From: Tritrichomonas musculus
Lineage: Eukaryota; Parabasalia; Tritrichomonadida; Tritrichomonadidae
DNA length: 64,000 bases
Direction of reading: 5' to 3'
Assembly: GCA_039105265.1 (NCBI GenBank)
Contig: JAPFFF010000004.1
Coordinates: 4,092,001 to 4,156,000, forward strand
Below the pieces are notes generated by a model. The model saw nothing but the letters and a program-made list of their open reading frames with translations. It had not been told where the DNA came from and made no database searches. How positions within the stretch are numbered: the stretch's first letter is position 1; every line of letters starts with the position of its first letter. Both the position numbers and the translations under genes were made by a program. This document shows, piece after piece, positions 52,090 through 63,206 of the stretch.

Positions 52090-54505
52090 TATTTATTTTT
52101 TTAATTTTATTAGAGACTTATCAAAATTATTTTTAATTTTAAAATTCAAACGATATTTTGCATTAAATATATTTATTAGAAAAAATAATAATAATTCAAT
52201 TATATCGAGTTTTTTCAGAAAATCACTTTTTGGCCAAAAAGAATTACATTTGCAAAAAAGTTGTCATCTTTTGAAAAATTTAATTTTTTCACAAAAAAAT
52301 TTATTTTGTTTCATTTTGCAATTTTTTTGAAATAATTTTTTTTATTGATTACAAAAAGTCTTTGCCATTTAAATATCTTTTTTAAAATAATTTTTTTTTT
52401 TGTGCAAATATAACTTTAAAAAATTAGGCCTATTTCCGAACAAAAAAATGTTTATTAAGGGACCACTATCAAATTCTATGTTAAAAATTCTATGAGTTAT
52501 CACAAAATTAATTGACTTAAAAAAAATTATTTCTTGAGTATTTTTGCCATACTTTGGTATATATAAATTACATATCATTTATTTCTATTCTTCTTTTAAG
52601 CCTATTCCCTTTTTTCAATAAAAATTTAAAAGTTGAAAGGAGTAAAAATTTTACAAAAATGATCGGAATGGTGAAATTTTAAAGTTTTAAACTTTTTCCG
52701 AGATAACAACTATTGAATTTTCTTTTCTATGAGTTTTCTCAATATTGAAATGTTTATAAAAAAATATGATAGTGATCCCTTAAATATTCTGTTTTTTTAT
52801 AAATTTATTTATATTCATGAAAATAAATATATTTGCTAATATAATGTTTTTTTCTTAATATATAAAATTTAGTAAACATAATGATTTTTTGGATAAATAT
52901 TTTTTTCCGAACTTTTGCAAAATTTTCTATTCAAAAAAATTGAATGATTTATTTTTTATAACCGTCAAGGCCAAGCATAAAAAAAATTTTTATAGTTTGT
53001 TTCCAAGTGTTTTCTCGCTTTTATCAATTTGATTGCATTTTTAATATATAATAACTACTTAGGTTTCATCATATTAGCCTAATGTGCACTGAATGATGAA
53101 GATTTAAATTTTTTTTCAACATTTGTGAATAAACTCCATGCAATTTCCTAGTGCCATGCAAAATAAGTATTCATTTTGTAATCATGATGCCATAATGACC
53201 TTCTTTTATGCAGTAATACTGATTAATCTCTATCAAATATTTAAAAGAATAATCTTCCTCTCGTTTAACAAATTGACTATTTTGTGATCTCTTTTAGAGA
53301 TATTTACCATTATGAAGATATAGACGAGGCTAGACCTTTTATTAACGCTAATTATAATAGAAAAAATAAAGAAAGTATGATAATTTTTTAAAAGGAAATA
53401 TAAAACAATAATAATCGATTAATAAAAGCTATAAGTAATGTTTTTAACTTGTTTTTTATGTATATTTTTTATTTTTACAAAAAAAGTGCCAAAAATTGAA
53501 TGCAAAATTTTGCAAAAGTTCGGCTCTTTGTAAAAATTTAATTCAAATAATTGAATGCTAAAAAGTGTAAAAGTTCGTGTTAAAATTTCTATCATTTTTT
53601 GTAAACATTGAACTTTTTGATAGCAAATAGAAGAATGCATTTGTTTAGGTTTATATCAGAAACAAATGCAAATAATAAATGAGCTTTGACATCTTTTTAT
53701 TTTTTGTTTTAAAGATATGAATACTAATGTTTGTATGAAAGGAAATGATACAAATAAAAATGTTCTTAAAAATTAAATGTTTGTAAAAATTCTGAAAATT
53801 TGGTAAATATTTTTTTGTTCGGAAATAGGCTTATTAAAGAAAATCTTATATTTTGATTACAAATTATTTGCAATTATTTTTAAATGCTTTTATTCATAAA
53901 TTAGATGTAATTATGAGTTAAAATTGATATAACTTTATTGTTACTGTGAGTTTTGCAGGATATGTATTCTACAAAAATGTAAAATAGAAATAAAATATTT
54001 AAAAAGAAAAAAATATTGTTCTTAAAAGATTGCTATGATTGGTTGTCGTGCTCACATATAATTATACTTTCTTATAAACCAAGGAGTTGTTCTTTTTTAT
54101 TTCAAAAGTTTTAGAGATAATTTTCATTCTTCTCAATTTATTAAAATATTGATAACCTTGCATATTTTTAATGTTGGTTTTTGTAAAATAGTATATTGTA
54201 ATATACGCAAAAAAAATTTGTTTTGAAATTATTTTTTTTATAACAAAAACCTTTGCAAATATGCAACAACAAGTTTTTTCAAAATTATATTTATTTTTGA
54301 AATAAATTAATTTATTCAAAATTTTATCGATTTTTTGTTTTCACTTCAAAATAATCGTAAAAAATGGTTATTTTAAAAAACAAATATTTTTTTAAATAGA
54401 GATTTCTTTTGCGTTTTTTCAGGATTTTTTAAAATTGAATTGTTTTTAATATATAAATCATGGAATTTTAAAAAAGCTAAGACTTTTTCCTTAGTCTCTA
54501 TTATT
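52090..54505. repeat. repeat R, copy 2, inverted, split by one insertion
   Basis: Inverted match to R copy 1 in blocks 53837-54505 and about 52090-52426. It is free of the three insertions seen in copy 1 and so shows their empty sites. Confidence 0.75.
52427..53832. mobile_element. TIR element (1406 bp) in R copy 2
   Basis: GCCTATTTCCGAACAAAAAA forms the TIR at both ends. The site is uninterrupted in R copy 1. ATTA (or TTA) is duplicated at 52423-52426 and 53833-53836. Inside, TTAAGGGAYCACTATCA is inverted at about 52455 and 52770, and CCGAACTTTTGCAAAATTTT is inverted at about 52907 and 53503, so it may contain smaller elements. The 69- and 73-codon frames are not convincing genes. Confidence 0.7.
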
Positions 54506-54815
54506 TTTAAATAGGATTATATATGTAATTTATATTTCATGAGGAAGAACTCGAAATTTATCTTTTTTTATATTCATATCACAAGTGATATGAATTATTT
54601 TAACCTAAAAGGCGAATTTTTTTTACCTAAAAGGCGAATTTCAAAATTTTGAAAATTATGAGTTTATGCAGGAAATTGTTTTCTAATTTTCTTCATATTG
54701 ATATTAAAAATTCTATTCCCAATTCGTTCAAATCACTTTTTCCATTTTTATTGTTTATTATAAAGCATCGTGGATAAGCAAACCAAGCAAAGATTATTCA
54801 TTTTTAATATTTTTT
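54506..54815. other. AT-rich DNA with small repeats
   Basis: A hairpin ATTCATATCAC-AA-GTGATATGAAT lies near 54573-54596, and the direct pair ACCTAAAAGGCGAATTT lies near 54605-54645. No gene. Confidence 0.4.
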
Positions 54816-55027
54816 CCTAAAACTCAAGCAAATTCGCCAAACTCACTAAATAAAAGCGATTTACAAAATAACTATCGTACTAATTCCAGCACATAGTTGA
54901 CATGATGAAAAAACTATCGATAATTCATTTTTTTATAAGAAAAATAAAACATACTGAAATTAATAAAAGAATTATTTTGTAAATCGCTTTTATTTAGTGA
55001 GTTTTTTGAATTTGTTTGAGCTTTAGG
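54816..55027. mobile_element. foldback element (212 bp)
   Basis: CCTAAAACTCAAGCAAATTC on the left and, reversed, CCTAAAGCTCAAACAAATTC on the right; the arms are about 56 bp and continue through ACTCACTAAATAAAAGCGAT. A third, diverged copy of one arm lies at about 55090-55155. Confidence 0.7.
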
Positions 55028-55159
55028 AAAAGACATTCTAAAATAATTATCTTTGCATTGTTTACTTTTCCACGTTGCGCCGGGATATACATATGAATTG
55101 TTTTGTAAACTACTCTTATTTAGTTATTTTGTTGAGTTTATTTGTGTCTTTGGAAGAAA

Positions 55160-56330
55160 TACTTTAAAAAAATAAATTAACCTTTTTGGTCAAAAAATTT
55201 TCATCTTTATTGGTCAATAATAAAATTCATATCATCAATGATTTGAACTATACAAAAAATTGATAACATCATATAAGATCTCCAAATCCACTCGAAAAAC
55301 ATGGCCTTTTTTTATTTTATTTTCTAATAAATAAAAAAATGAAGAACATATAAAATAACTAAAAACTTTTGTCGACTCGTTCATCTTTAAATTGATTTTT
55401 TCTTAAAAAACATTTTTTTCTCATTATGCATTTTATGAGATTTGAATTAAGCACTTTCATGCTATTTTTAAATATGTTAATAATATGATAAAACAATATT
55501 AGACATGTATTAAACTTTGATGAGGATTTTTTCCGTTGTTCAAAAATTGCAAATTATTGGATTTCATTTTTTTCTTGTTTTTCGGTAATAAAATTAAAAT
55601 TATATTTTTTTGATTTTATATTTATACTACAAATATTATATACGTGACTATGGACTAATTTTTAATAAAAAATGATCATTATTCGAGCTTTTTTTGCATA
55701 AAATAAAATTGAATTGAAAAAGAGTTTCCATACCTTTTGAGAAAATGAAAATGGGCCAAATTTAATAAAAAAAAGTATTTTAAAATTATATTATTAATAT
55801 ATAATTGTTATATATTTTATTTATATCATATAATTATTATAATAAAATAAAATAAAATAATAAATTACATATTAAGATATGAATTCAAATGTAACGACTC
55901 TCAATTATTATTTATTATATTCTCAATTTTATTCTCGAAGATTTTTTTATTCAAAATTTATGAAAAAAAAAAAATTAATGAAAAAAAAAAAACTTTCTAC
56001 ATTTGATTTAAATTTTAATTAAACTTTAAAATATATAAAGAAAATCATTTATTTCATTTCTCTCAAATTATCATTCTATAGTTCCGTGAAAAAGTAGTAA
56101 TCGCTTGGAAAAACCAGTCATCATTTTCTCTTAAAAAGTTAAAAGTACTCAAATTTTTAAATAAAAAAGAACTTTTTCTATAAAAAATGAAAGGGGTGAT
56201 CTTCAGAATTGCTTCAAATTTCAAAATTGAGAGAAAGATAATTTTTGAGTTTTCTGATTTAAAGTTAATTCAAGATTATGTTTTAAATTGAATAATTTTA
56301 ACTCAATTCTATTGATTTTTTAAAAAACAA
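55160..56330. other. AT-rich DNA, nothing recognised
   Basis: No gene, RNA or clear repeat beyond the inverted-repeat end near 55722-55765. Confidence 0.4.
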
Positions 56331-56360
56331 TTGAGCATTTTATTGTTTTCTATAATTAAA

Positions 56361-56990
56361 ATGCAAAGCAAGCCAGATATGATTCCTGCTTTGGTAATTT
56401 TAGAAGAATTCAAAGGCACACAGATTGAAGTATCTGAGTATCTGGCCGCAATTCGTCGCCCTGATTTTATATATGCACCTACTTTCCGTCAACAAATTGG
56501 TATTATATGTGAGCATTTACATAACAACTATATAAATGTTTCATATGAGTGAATAGGTTTTGTGTTCCATGAAAATAAGTACGCAGTTAGACATCAACAT
56601 TACAAATATTTATATGGAAAAAACAAAAATGGTCGGCCATCTAAATTGACTGATGAGCAAATACACTTAGTTATTCAAAAAATTAATTCATATCATTCAA
56701 ATCCTGGCTATGCATTATATCCAGGATTTGAAGATATAGAAGAATTTATTTTCCAAAGCTTTAACATTCAGATAAAAAGAGATACTTTAAGACATATAAT
56801 TAATTTGAAATTATCTAATCTTTTTAAAACTGTAATTGGTGGACCAATGGACTCAAAAAGAGTCGAGGCCAATATTTATGATATTGATTCAAATTTAAAT
56901 AAACTCTCAGAAATAATTGAGGGAGTTCATTCAAATTTTATCATAAATATTGATGAGATCGGTAATCAAGATTTTGCCGACGCGGAGCTA
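56361..56990 (+). pseudogene. DDE transposase (Tc1/mariner superfamily-like), N-terminal part
   Basis: The frame starts MQSKPDMIPALVILEEFKGT with a helix-turn-helix-like beginning, has one in-frame TGA at 56550-56552, and continues with KNGRPSKLTDEQIHLVIQKI, IKRDTLRHIINL, and FIINIDEIGNQDFADA, where the Asp of NIDE is the likely first catalytic residue. The reading is then cut by the border of the virus-like element near 56990, so the catalytic half is missing here. It belongs to a plain DNA transposon and is dead. Subfamily uncertain (pogo/Tigger-like layout possible). Confidence 0.6.
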
Positions 56991-57002
56991 AGTAGTATAG
57001 TA

Positions 57003-57033
57003 TAGGCTGGGATTCATTCTTCACCCCAGCCTA
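57003..57033. repeat. hairpin at the terminus of the virus-like element
   Basis: TAGGCTGGG pairs with CCCAGCCTA across a 13-base loop. A second, weaker pair CCAAGC/GCTTGG follows at about 57047-57080. The zone 57003-57100 is the most GC-rich in the right half of the window. Confidence 0.6.
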
Positions 57034-57257
57034 CACTGCTCGCCACCAAGCTCAGGTACGCCTTCGCTTGGGCCTCGCTACCCGGCCAAATACCCTCTGA
57101 AAACCTATCGTAAGTACACACTCTCTACTTTCACTATTCTCCCAATGTCATTTCCAAGGTATGGAGTAGTTTTTGAATTCTACACCCGAAAAAATATCTA
57201 TCAACTTTTTGTATTTCACTGTAATGAATGTATTTCATTCTTAGTGTTATCTTCAAG

Positions 57258-60200
57258 TTAGATACCATTTGATGTAAAGTATGAAAAATTAATCAATATG
57301 AAATTAGCTGTTGCATTGATCGTGAAATTGCTGTTAATATTTAATGGAAATTCAATATTGTTTATCCATATCTTAGTTGGTTCACATTGATATTCATACT
57401 TAGGTGTATTATTAACATTGAATGATATATTGATTTTGATTTCTTTTTCACTAGCAACATTATCTTTGGTTTCTTTATAATTCAAATAGAGTGTTCCATC
57501 ATATTCATCAAGTTGTTTCTCGAATTGATAACGAACGGTATTACTTTTTGTTACACTAAATGTATACTTGATTCGTGTTAATTTATTCACTAACGCGTCT
57601 AACCTAGCTTTTAATGATTCGTTCTCTTGCTGTAAATTTGATATCTGACTGTTCATTGTTACGATTTTAGTAACATTATCACCTACTAACTTGGCTAGAT
57701 CTTGATGAGATTTAATATAATTATTTAATTTTGTCTTCAGTTCATCATTTTCGCTTTTCAAAGCATAATTGGTCAAATCAACAGGTTCAGGAATCTCACT
57801 TTTCAATGCTATTTTATCTTGCTTCAATATTTTTTCCGCTAATATTAATTTGGTATCAAAATAGTCTGCCCCGTTATCGATATAAAAGCACAGACCATTA
57901 CTATCACTTTTATAATAAGTTAAGTAATAAGTTGTTCCATCAATATCAAAATCTATATTTACATCTCCATCTTCAGTGATAACACCATTATAATCAAACA
58001 AAAAATCAAACTCTTTTACAAAGCCATCGTTATTTGAAATTGTTCCAACAAGACGAGTTCCACTATTCAATTTTATTTTGACTTCCCACGTTCCTGAACT
58101 ATCTTGTACATTTTCAAATGGCACTTCAATAGATTCTTTGTATATCAAATCATTTTTGCTTCGATATTTATTATCCGCTTCCTCTTTCGTATACAGGTTA
58201 TCCATATTAACCATATTATTTTTTAATTCATCTAATGCTTCATTTACTTCATCAACAGTTGGGAATTCATTTAAAGTCGTAGCTAGAGCTGTATCATTCT
58301 TTTCTATCTGCTCATGTAATGTATCTATCTTCTTATGTAAAGCATCTATATCACAAGTATATGCTAAATCATTTGTAGTAAATTCCATTCTTCTTTTTGC
58401 TGTATTTTCTTTTATCTGTATTCCACCAACCCTATGTTTATTTGGGTTTGATATAACAAATGTTTTGTCATTCATAGTGCAGCTAGGAAAATCAGTTGTT
58501 CCTTGGTAATTAATTGTTCCACCAGTAATATTAATAGTAACTATATTCTCTTCATAATCAACATCATTGTATTCACTAACTTTTTGCACCAAAAATCGTG
58601 CTTTGATTGTTCCATCTGTGATAACATCTTCAGCTTCCAAATGGACCTCGCCATTGACATATTTACCAACAACATCTATTACGTCATCTCTAACCAAATC
58701 TGTTGATGACACACTCTTCTCTACAGTAGTCGCTAATGTTTTTATCATTGGTTTCATCGTATGACGGAATCTATTACACATATCTATTGTTGATGTTAAT
58801 GTCATAGCAACTTTGGACGGATCATCAAGTTCATCAGTAAAGTTTATTTCATTAACTGGTACATACTCCTTATCACACCATTCTATTATTACATTTAATT
58901 TATCTTTGTCTGTTGTTGTTGCTGTTGATCTTAATAATGATCTCTGAATTGGAATAGAAATCATATCTCCAAAGAAAGGATCAGCACCAATATCTGGCAA
59001 TTCACCAGTTAGTTTACCAGCTATATCTTCTACAACATCAGCACCTACATCAGACACTTTAGTTACAGTATTGACTAACTCTCTACCTCCAGCTTTAACA
59101 GCAGCTTCAACTCCTTTTTGAGCAAATGATAATGCTCTTCCAGCAACACCTATTCCTGTAGCACCTAATACACAACCAACAGCACCTAAAGCAATACCAA
59201 CATTAGCTTTCATATCTATCTTATCCACTTCTTTCTCTAAATACTTGGTCTTAGCTTGTTGTTCTGTCATTTGTGAACCAAGAGCATCTACCTTACTCTT
59301 TACTTCTTTAACATCATACGATACTACATCAACATTATTAGTTACAAGATTAAGATCAGATCTCATAGTAGTAATGTTATCTGCTGTAATAATCTTAGAA
59401 GAAGTGATATTGAAGTCTGTATATAATGTTGTAGCAGCATTAGGATTTGGTGATACTTCATAAAATTGTTGATTAATGATATAAGCAAAAGCATTTGTTG
59501 ATGAATCCCAATTAACTTCATCTATAGGATCTGTATAGTCATGACGTAAATAGAGTACAATATCACGATTACTATACGCTTCACCACTAGCATTAGTTGG
59601 TTTGAATTTTGGTGTCATGTTCCATACATAATTCACTCTCTCTATAGTATCTAATGCTCCTTTTAGGTCTACATACCCTCTATTGTAAACATCTCCTTTA
59701 CGATGTACTTCACCAACTGTAAATGATAATCTCATACCGTGTTCTTGAACAGGAAGAGTAAGATCCAGATATAATAATTCTATATCATCTACTTTAAGTT
59801 TAGATGTTGAATAGTTTTTATAATTACATCCCATAGAAACAAGGTCATAACCATCCATTTTAGCTCCATGAAGTACGCTACTAAATCCAATGACAAGCTC
59901 ATAATCTGACCCTTTAACTACACTACCATCATGAAATTGGACCATTGTCTCATATTTACCATTTTTTGAACATTGATTCATTAACGAATATGCTAAACCA
60001 TTATTGTCTTCAGGAATTGCTCTACTATTTAATGTATCACGTTTAACAGCTACCATACACCCAGTAGCTCCGTATCCATCTTTCTCTGGATCTCGTGTTT
60101 TACATTTTGCTATGATTTTACTCTGAAATCTACCTTGCATACTATCACCAATCCAATTAGAACCATTCCATGTTAAAGCCCATTTATTTCCAAAGCAATA

Positions 60201-60977
60201 TTCAGTAAATTTAAATGTAAGATTATTAGGGATTTCATACGTATCTGGTATTTTATAAACCATTCTATAACATTCACATTCATATTCTAATTCATTATCC
60301 ATATACTTTACATGAGCATCATAATCAATAACAGTTGGACGATAAAAGTAATAGACATCAGATTTCTGTAATGATAAAGCGTTTTCAGCATCTATTACAT
60401 TACATTTGATAACAGGAATTTGAGATACTAAAGAGTTTTCGTTTAATAGATTATGTATAGTGATATCACCGTTTAAATAACATGTATATGGTTCGATATT
60501 AAGATCTTTATCAAACATTATTTCAGGATCATCACGATTACGAGTAGAATAAGTATAGCAATCACGAGCCTTATTATGAGTGAGTTCAGGACAAACAAAT
60601 TTTCCATTTTCAACAGATACTATAAAATCATTTAATACATTACCAAGCCAATCCATTATTAATAGATTTCGCATATGGATCTTGAATACATTAACTTTTG
60701 TTGTTGATTCCAATAATTTACTTTTAAGTGTTGATGGTAAAGTTATCTTCATGATGATGACTGGATCCAGGACAGAATCTGTTGAAGTTGGTTCATATAC
60801 ATTAATATCTCCATGTTTTACATAATATTTGGGATAACCTTCTACTTCATTAAATAAATGCCCTGTCTGTACATATCCATCCAAATCCTTCAGCGTTAAT
60901 AATTCACTTGCTTTCCTAGTAGCATCTCCTACCTTAAATTGTATGTCTCCAATGAATTTTGTTGTCGTCTCGTCCAT
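57258..60977 (-). CDS. virus-like element protein, fibre-like (1239 aa)
   Basis: Large protein of the virus-like element. The first about 530 residues are beta-rich with no domain I can name (they include KWALTWNGSNW). A coiled coil at about 560-605 is followed by a Gly/Ala-rich hydrophobic stretch (VGIALGAVGCVLGATGIGVA). After about 860 come heptad segments (LHKKIDTLHEQIEKND) and the string NLYTKEEADNKYRSK, which matches the YTKxExDxKY motif common in phage and viral tail fibres, then TNYALKSENDELKTKL and a further coiled coil to about 1130. A trimeric fibre or spike attached to a particle is the best guess. It resembles the next frames upstream (61005-64000) in several segments. Confidence 0.55.
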   Translation of the reverse strand: MDETTTKFIGDIQFKVGDATRKASELLTLKDLDGYVQTGHLFNEVEGYPKYYVKHGDINVYEPTSTDSVLDPVIIMKITLPSTLKSKLLESTTKVNVFKIHMRNLLIMDWLGNVLNDFIVSVENGKFVCPELTHNKARDCYTYSTRNRDDPEIMFDKDLNIEPYTCYLNGDITIHNLLNENSLVSQIPVIKCNVIDAENALSLQKSDVYYFYRPTVIDYDAHVKYMDNELEYECECYRMVYKIPDTYEIPNNLTFKFTEYCFGNKWALTWNGSNWIGDSMQGRFQSKIIAKCKTRDPEKDGYGATGCMVAVKRDTLNSRAIPEDNNGLAYSLMNQCSKNGKYETMVQFHDGSVVKGSDYELVIGFSSVLHGAKMDGYDLVSMGCNYKNYSTSKLKVDDIELLYLDLTLPVQEHGMRLSFTVGEVHRKGDVYNRGYVDLKGALDTIERVNYVWNMTPKFKPTNASGEAYSNRDIVLYLRHDYTDPIDEVNWDSSTNAFAYIINQQFYEVSPNPNAATTLYTDFNITSSKIITADNITTMRSDLNLVTNNVDVVSYDVKEVKSKVDALGSQMTEQQAKTKYLEKEVDKIDMKANVGIALGAVGCVLGATGIGVAGRALSFAQKGVEAAVKAGGRELVNTVTKVSDVGADVVEDIAGKLTGELPDIGADPFFGDMISIPIQRSLLRSTATTTDKDKLNVIIEWCDKEYVPVNEINFTDELDDPSKVAMTLTSTIDMCNRFRHTMKPMIKTLATTVEKSVSSTDLVRDDVIDVVGKYVNGEVHLEAEDVITDGTIKARFLVQKVSEYNDVDYEENIVTINITGGTINYQGTTDFPSCTMNDKTFVISNPNKHRVGGIQIKENTAKRRMEFTTNDLAYTCDIDALHKKIDTLHEQIEKNDTALATTLNEFPTVDEVNEALDELKNNMVNMDNLYTKEEADNKYRSKNDLIYKESIEVPFENVQDSSGTWEVKIKLNSGTRLVGTISNNDGFVKEFDFLFDYNGVITEDGDVNIDFDIDGTTYYLTYYKSDSNGLCFYIDNGADYFDTKLILAEKILKQDKIALKSEIPEPVDLTNYALKSENDELKTKLNNYIKSHQDLAKLVGDNVTKIVTMNSQISNLQQENESLKARLDALVNKLTRIKYTFSVTKSNTVRYQFEKQLDEYDGTLYLNYKETKDNVASEKEIKINISFNVNNTPKYEYQCEPTKIWINNIEFPLNINSNFTINATANFILINFSYFTSNGI

Positions 60978-61004
60978 TTAAGTCCAAAAAAATAATTCTC
61001 TATT

Positions 61005-63206
61005 CTACTCTATATTTGCGCACTTCTTCTCTAATGTAGCAAGTCTTGTCTCAAGAGTATCAATATATGCATCCTTCTGGTCTATCATTTCCTTCACTTC
61101 TGCTTTAGTAATATAAGCAGTCATATCTATATCTTCTAATGGATGCTTATTTTCAAGCTCTTTGATTTTCTCGCACATGAATGCTATTGTACCCTTTAAA
61201 GTATCGCGATATGTCTTTGCAATATTAATACATGTATCAAATGAAACCATCATCTTATCAGCATCCTTCATTGTTATTTCAAGTTCAGGTTCATCATCTG
61301 TTTCTTCATGATATGCCCATGCAAGAATCTTTTCTAATACATCTTCCTCTGCTAATGTTTCTGGGTTATCATTACGACGGAACCAACTTGGAATATTAAA
61401 TAATCCTATATTATTTGCTACATATGCTTCTGCTGCTACTCCTGCTATAGCTGCTGCATCACCAGGATGATGTCTAACAAACTGCCATTGACCATGTAAG
61501 AACCTTCTAGCAACATAACCTACTGCTCCCATAATAACCTGGGTAGTTGCACTTATAACACCATCTTGTTGGTACATTTCTATCACTCCATTCACAATAT
61601 TAATTACATGTAGTCTTCTTCTATCTATTGTAGCAACTACATTTCCATTATATAGTACTTGTGTTATTTCTTCACCAGTTGTTTCATCTAATGTGTCATT
61701 AAAAGCTAAAAGATTACCATGAGAATAAATATTATCCATTAATTCTCCTCTTTGTTCATCACTCATTTGTTCTATCATTCTTGCTGTTATTGCTGGTGTT
61801 GTTCCTGGTACTGTCCAAGTATCTGTTGTGGCAACAAGGTCATAATGTTGATATCTAACTCCATTTGCATTGACTTCTATTTGTGAATTTATTCCAACAA
61901 ATCGTACTTGACCTCCACTAATATTTGCTGTAGTTGGTGCTGAATAATCAATAGTAGCAACAATTGGATCAATAGTCTCTCCTCTATGATCAATAATATT
62001 TATCCATGCTTCCATTGTTTGGTCATTCAAGAAAGGTTCTAAACCAATATCTCCATTTTGAACAAATGGTAAATTTAGTCTATCTTGCATCGATAATTGT
62101 TCAATATCTCTCGCTGTGTATGTTGTTCCTTCCCATTCTATTGACCAATTATTATCAGTAGCTCTATGTATTCTATCTGTCATCTCAATATCAGCTGGCC
62201 TTATTAGAGTCCTTCGTCGAAATATATTATTATGGATAATGAGTTGGTTATTATAAAACAAATCATACACATTAAACCACTCTCTTCCATGATATTGGAT
62301 ACGTAAGATATCAGGATGACTAGCAACTAATGCATTTCGTTCTTCTCTTGTCAAATCAGCTATGTCTTCTAAGGTATACTGAGTTCCAGCAATATCAATA
62401 ACAGGAACTTGATTCCTAAGTGCAATCGTAGTTGATGCCGTATTTGTCATTGTAGTCTGTGGTACAGTTATATCTGTTCGAATCTCATCTGTTTCATCTG
62501 TAACAACTTGTGGCTGAACTTCTCTATGAGTTCTCACTAATGATTGTTCAGTGGTTGTGATAGTATTTGTTGCATTATCAGTATCATTATCAGTTATTGT
62601 AATCGAGGATGAATTAATATTTAATGTTTCAGTTCCATTTGTATCTGGTCTATTCCTAAAGAAGTGTAAGACATTCGAACCAAGTGTAGCAATAGCATTT
62701 CCTAACTGAGTCAGTGCATGTGTTGTTGAAAGGACAACCTGTGTTGCTGAAAAGGTTCCTATAGCTCTTGCAATAGGATTTTGAACAGTTGTTGTTATTG
62801 GCAAAAATCTTTCCATAGTCATCTTATCAGCCTTCAAATCAACATTCACCAAAAACTTACCTTGAAAGCCACTACCTCCATCACCAGGATAACCACCCCC
62901 GCCTCCTCCTCCACTTCCTCCTGGACCAGGGAAAGGTCTTGTTTGATACGTGTTGATTCGTAAATTATTATCTGTCATATTTAATGTTGATGCTGCTGCA
63001 TAAATTTGAAAACCAAGGTTTACTAATTGTAATACAGTATTCATTACTGTCATAAATTTTTGTATTTCTGCTACGTATTCATTATATAGTGACTGAACTC
63101 TCATTTGTTCTACAATGTTATTAACTATCTCTCGTAAAACAGCATATTCATAACCTAATGTATCAACAGTTCCTCCAACAACATTTAAATCTCGGCGCAT
63201 AGTCAT
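61005..63206 (-). CDS. virus-like element protein with Gly-rich linker and threefold motif (733 aa)
   Basis: Minus-strand frame 27 bp upstream of the fibre-like gene. The start region is coiled-coil-like, followed by a Gly-rich linker (PGPGGSGGGGGGGYPGDGG). Residues about 260-520 carry three copies of a pattern T-x-x-D/M-I-x-x-L/M-x-x-x-x-R-x-x-L: TLEDIADLTREERNAL, TARDIEQLSMQDRLNL and TARMIEQMSDEQRGEL. The end is a helical, acidic stalk finishing in a coiled coil (DTLETRLATLEKKCANIE). I do not recognise the threefold unit. It shares segments with the 57258-60977 product, so both belong to one family of the element. Confidence 0.5.
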   Translation of the reverse strand: MTMRRDLNVVGGTVDTLGYEYAVLREIVNNIVEQMRVQSLYNEYVAEIQKFMTVMNTVLQLVNLGFQIYAAASTLNMTDNNLRINTYQTRPFPGPGGSGGGGGGGYPGDGGSGFQGKFLVNVDLKADKMTMERFLPITTTVQNPIARAIGTFSATQVVLSTTHALTQLGNAIATLGSNVLHFFRNRPDTNGTETLNINSSSITITDNDTDNATNTITTTEQSLVRTHREVQPQVVTDETDEIRTDITVPQTTMTNTASTTIALRNQVPVIDIAGTQYTLEDIADLTREERNALVASHPDILRIQYHGREWFNVYDLFYNNQLIIHNNIFRRRTLIRPADIEMTDRIHRATDNNWSIEWEGTTYTARDIEQLSMQDRLNLPFVQNGDIGLEPFLNDQTMEAWINIIDHRGETIDPIVATIDYSAPTTANISGGQVRFVGINSQIEVNANGVRYQHYDLVATTDTWTVPGTTPAITARMIEQMSDEQRGELMDNIYSHGNLLAFNDTLDETTGEEITQVLYNGNVVATIDRRRLHVINIVNGVIEMYQQDGVISATTQVIMGAVGYVARRFLHGQWQFVRHHPGDAAAIAGVAAEAYVANNIGLFNIPSWFRRNDNPETLAEEDVLEKILAWAYHEETDDEPELEITMKDADKMMVSFDTCINIAKTYRDTLKGTIAFMCEKIKELENKHPLEDIDMTAYITKAEVKEMIDQKDAYIDTLETRLATLEKKCANIE

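Larger units (their letters stand above)
51868..55765. repeat. 45-bp inverted repeat pair enclosing R copy 2
   Basis: TTAAATTGGCCCA with GGTATGGAAACTT at 51868-51914 returns reversed as AGTTTCCATACC with GGGCCAAATTTAA at 55722-55765. It may be the two ends of one larger element. No TSD seen. Confidence 0.35.
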
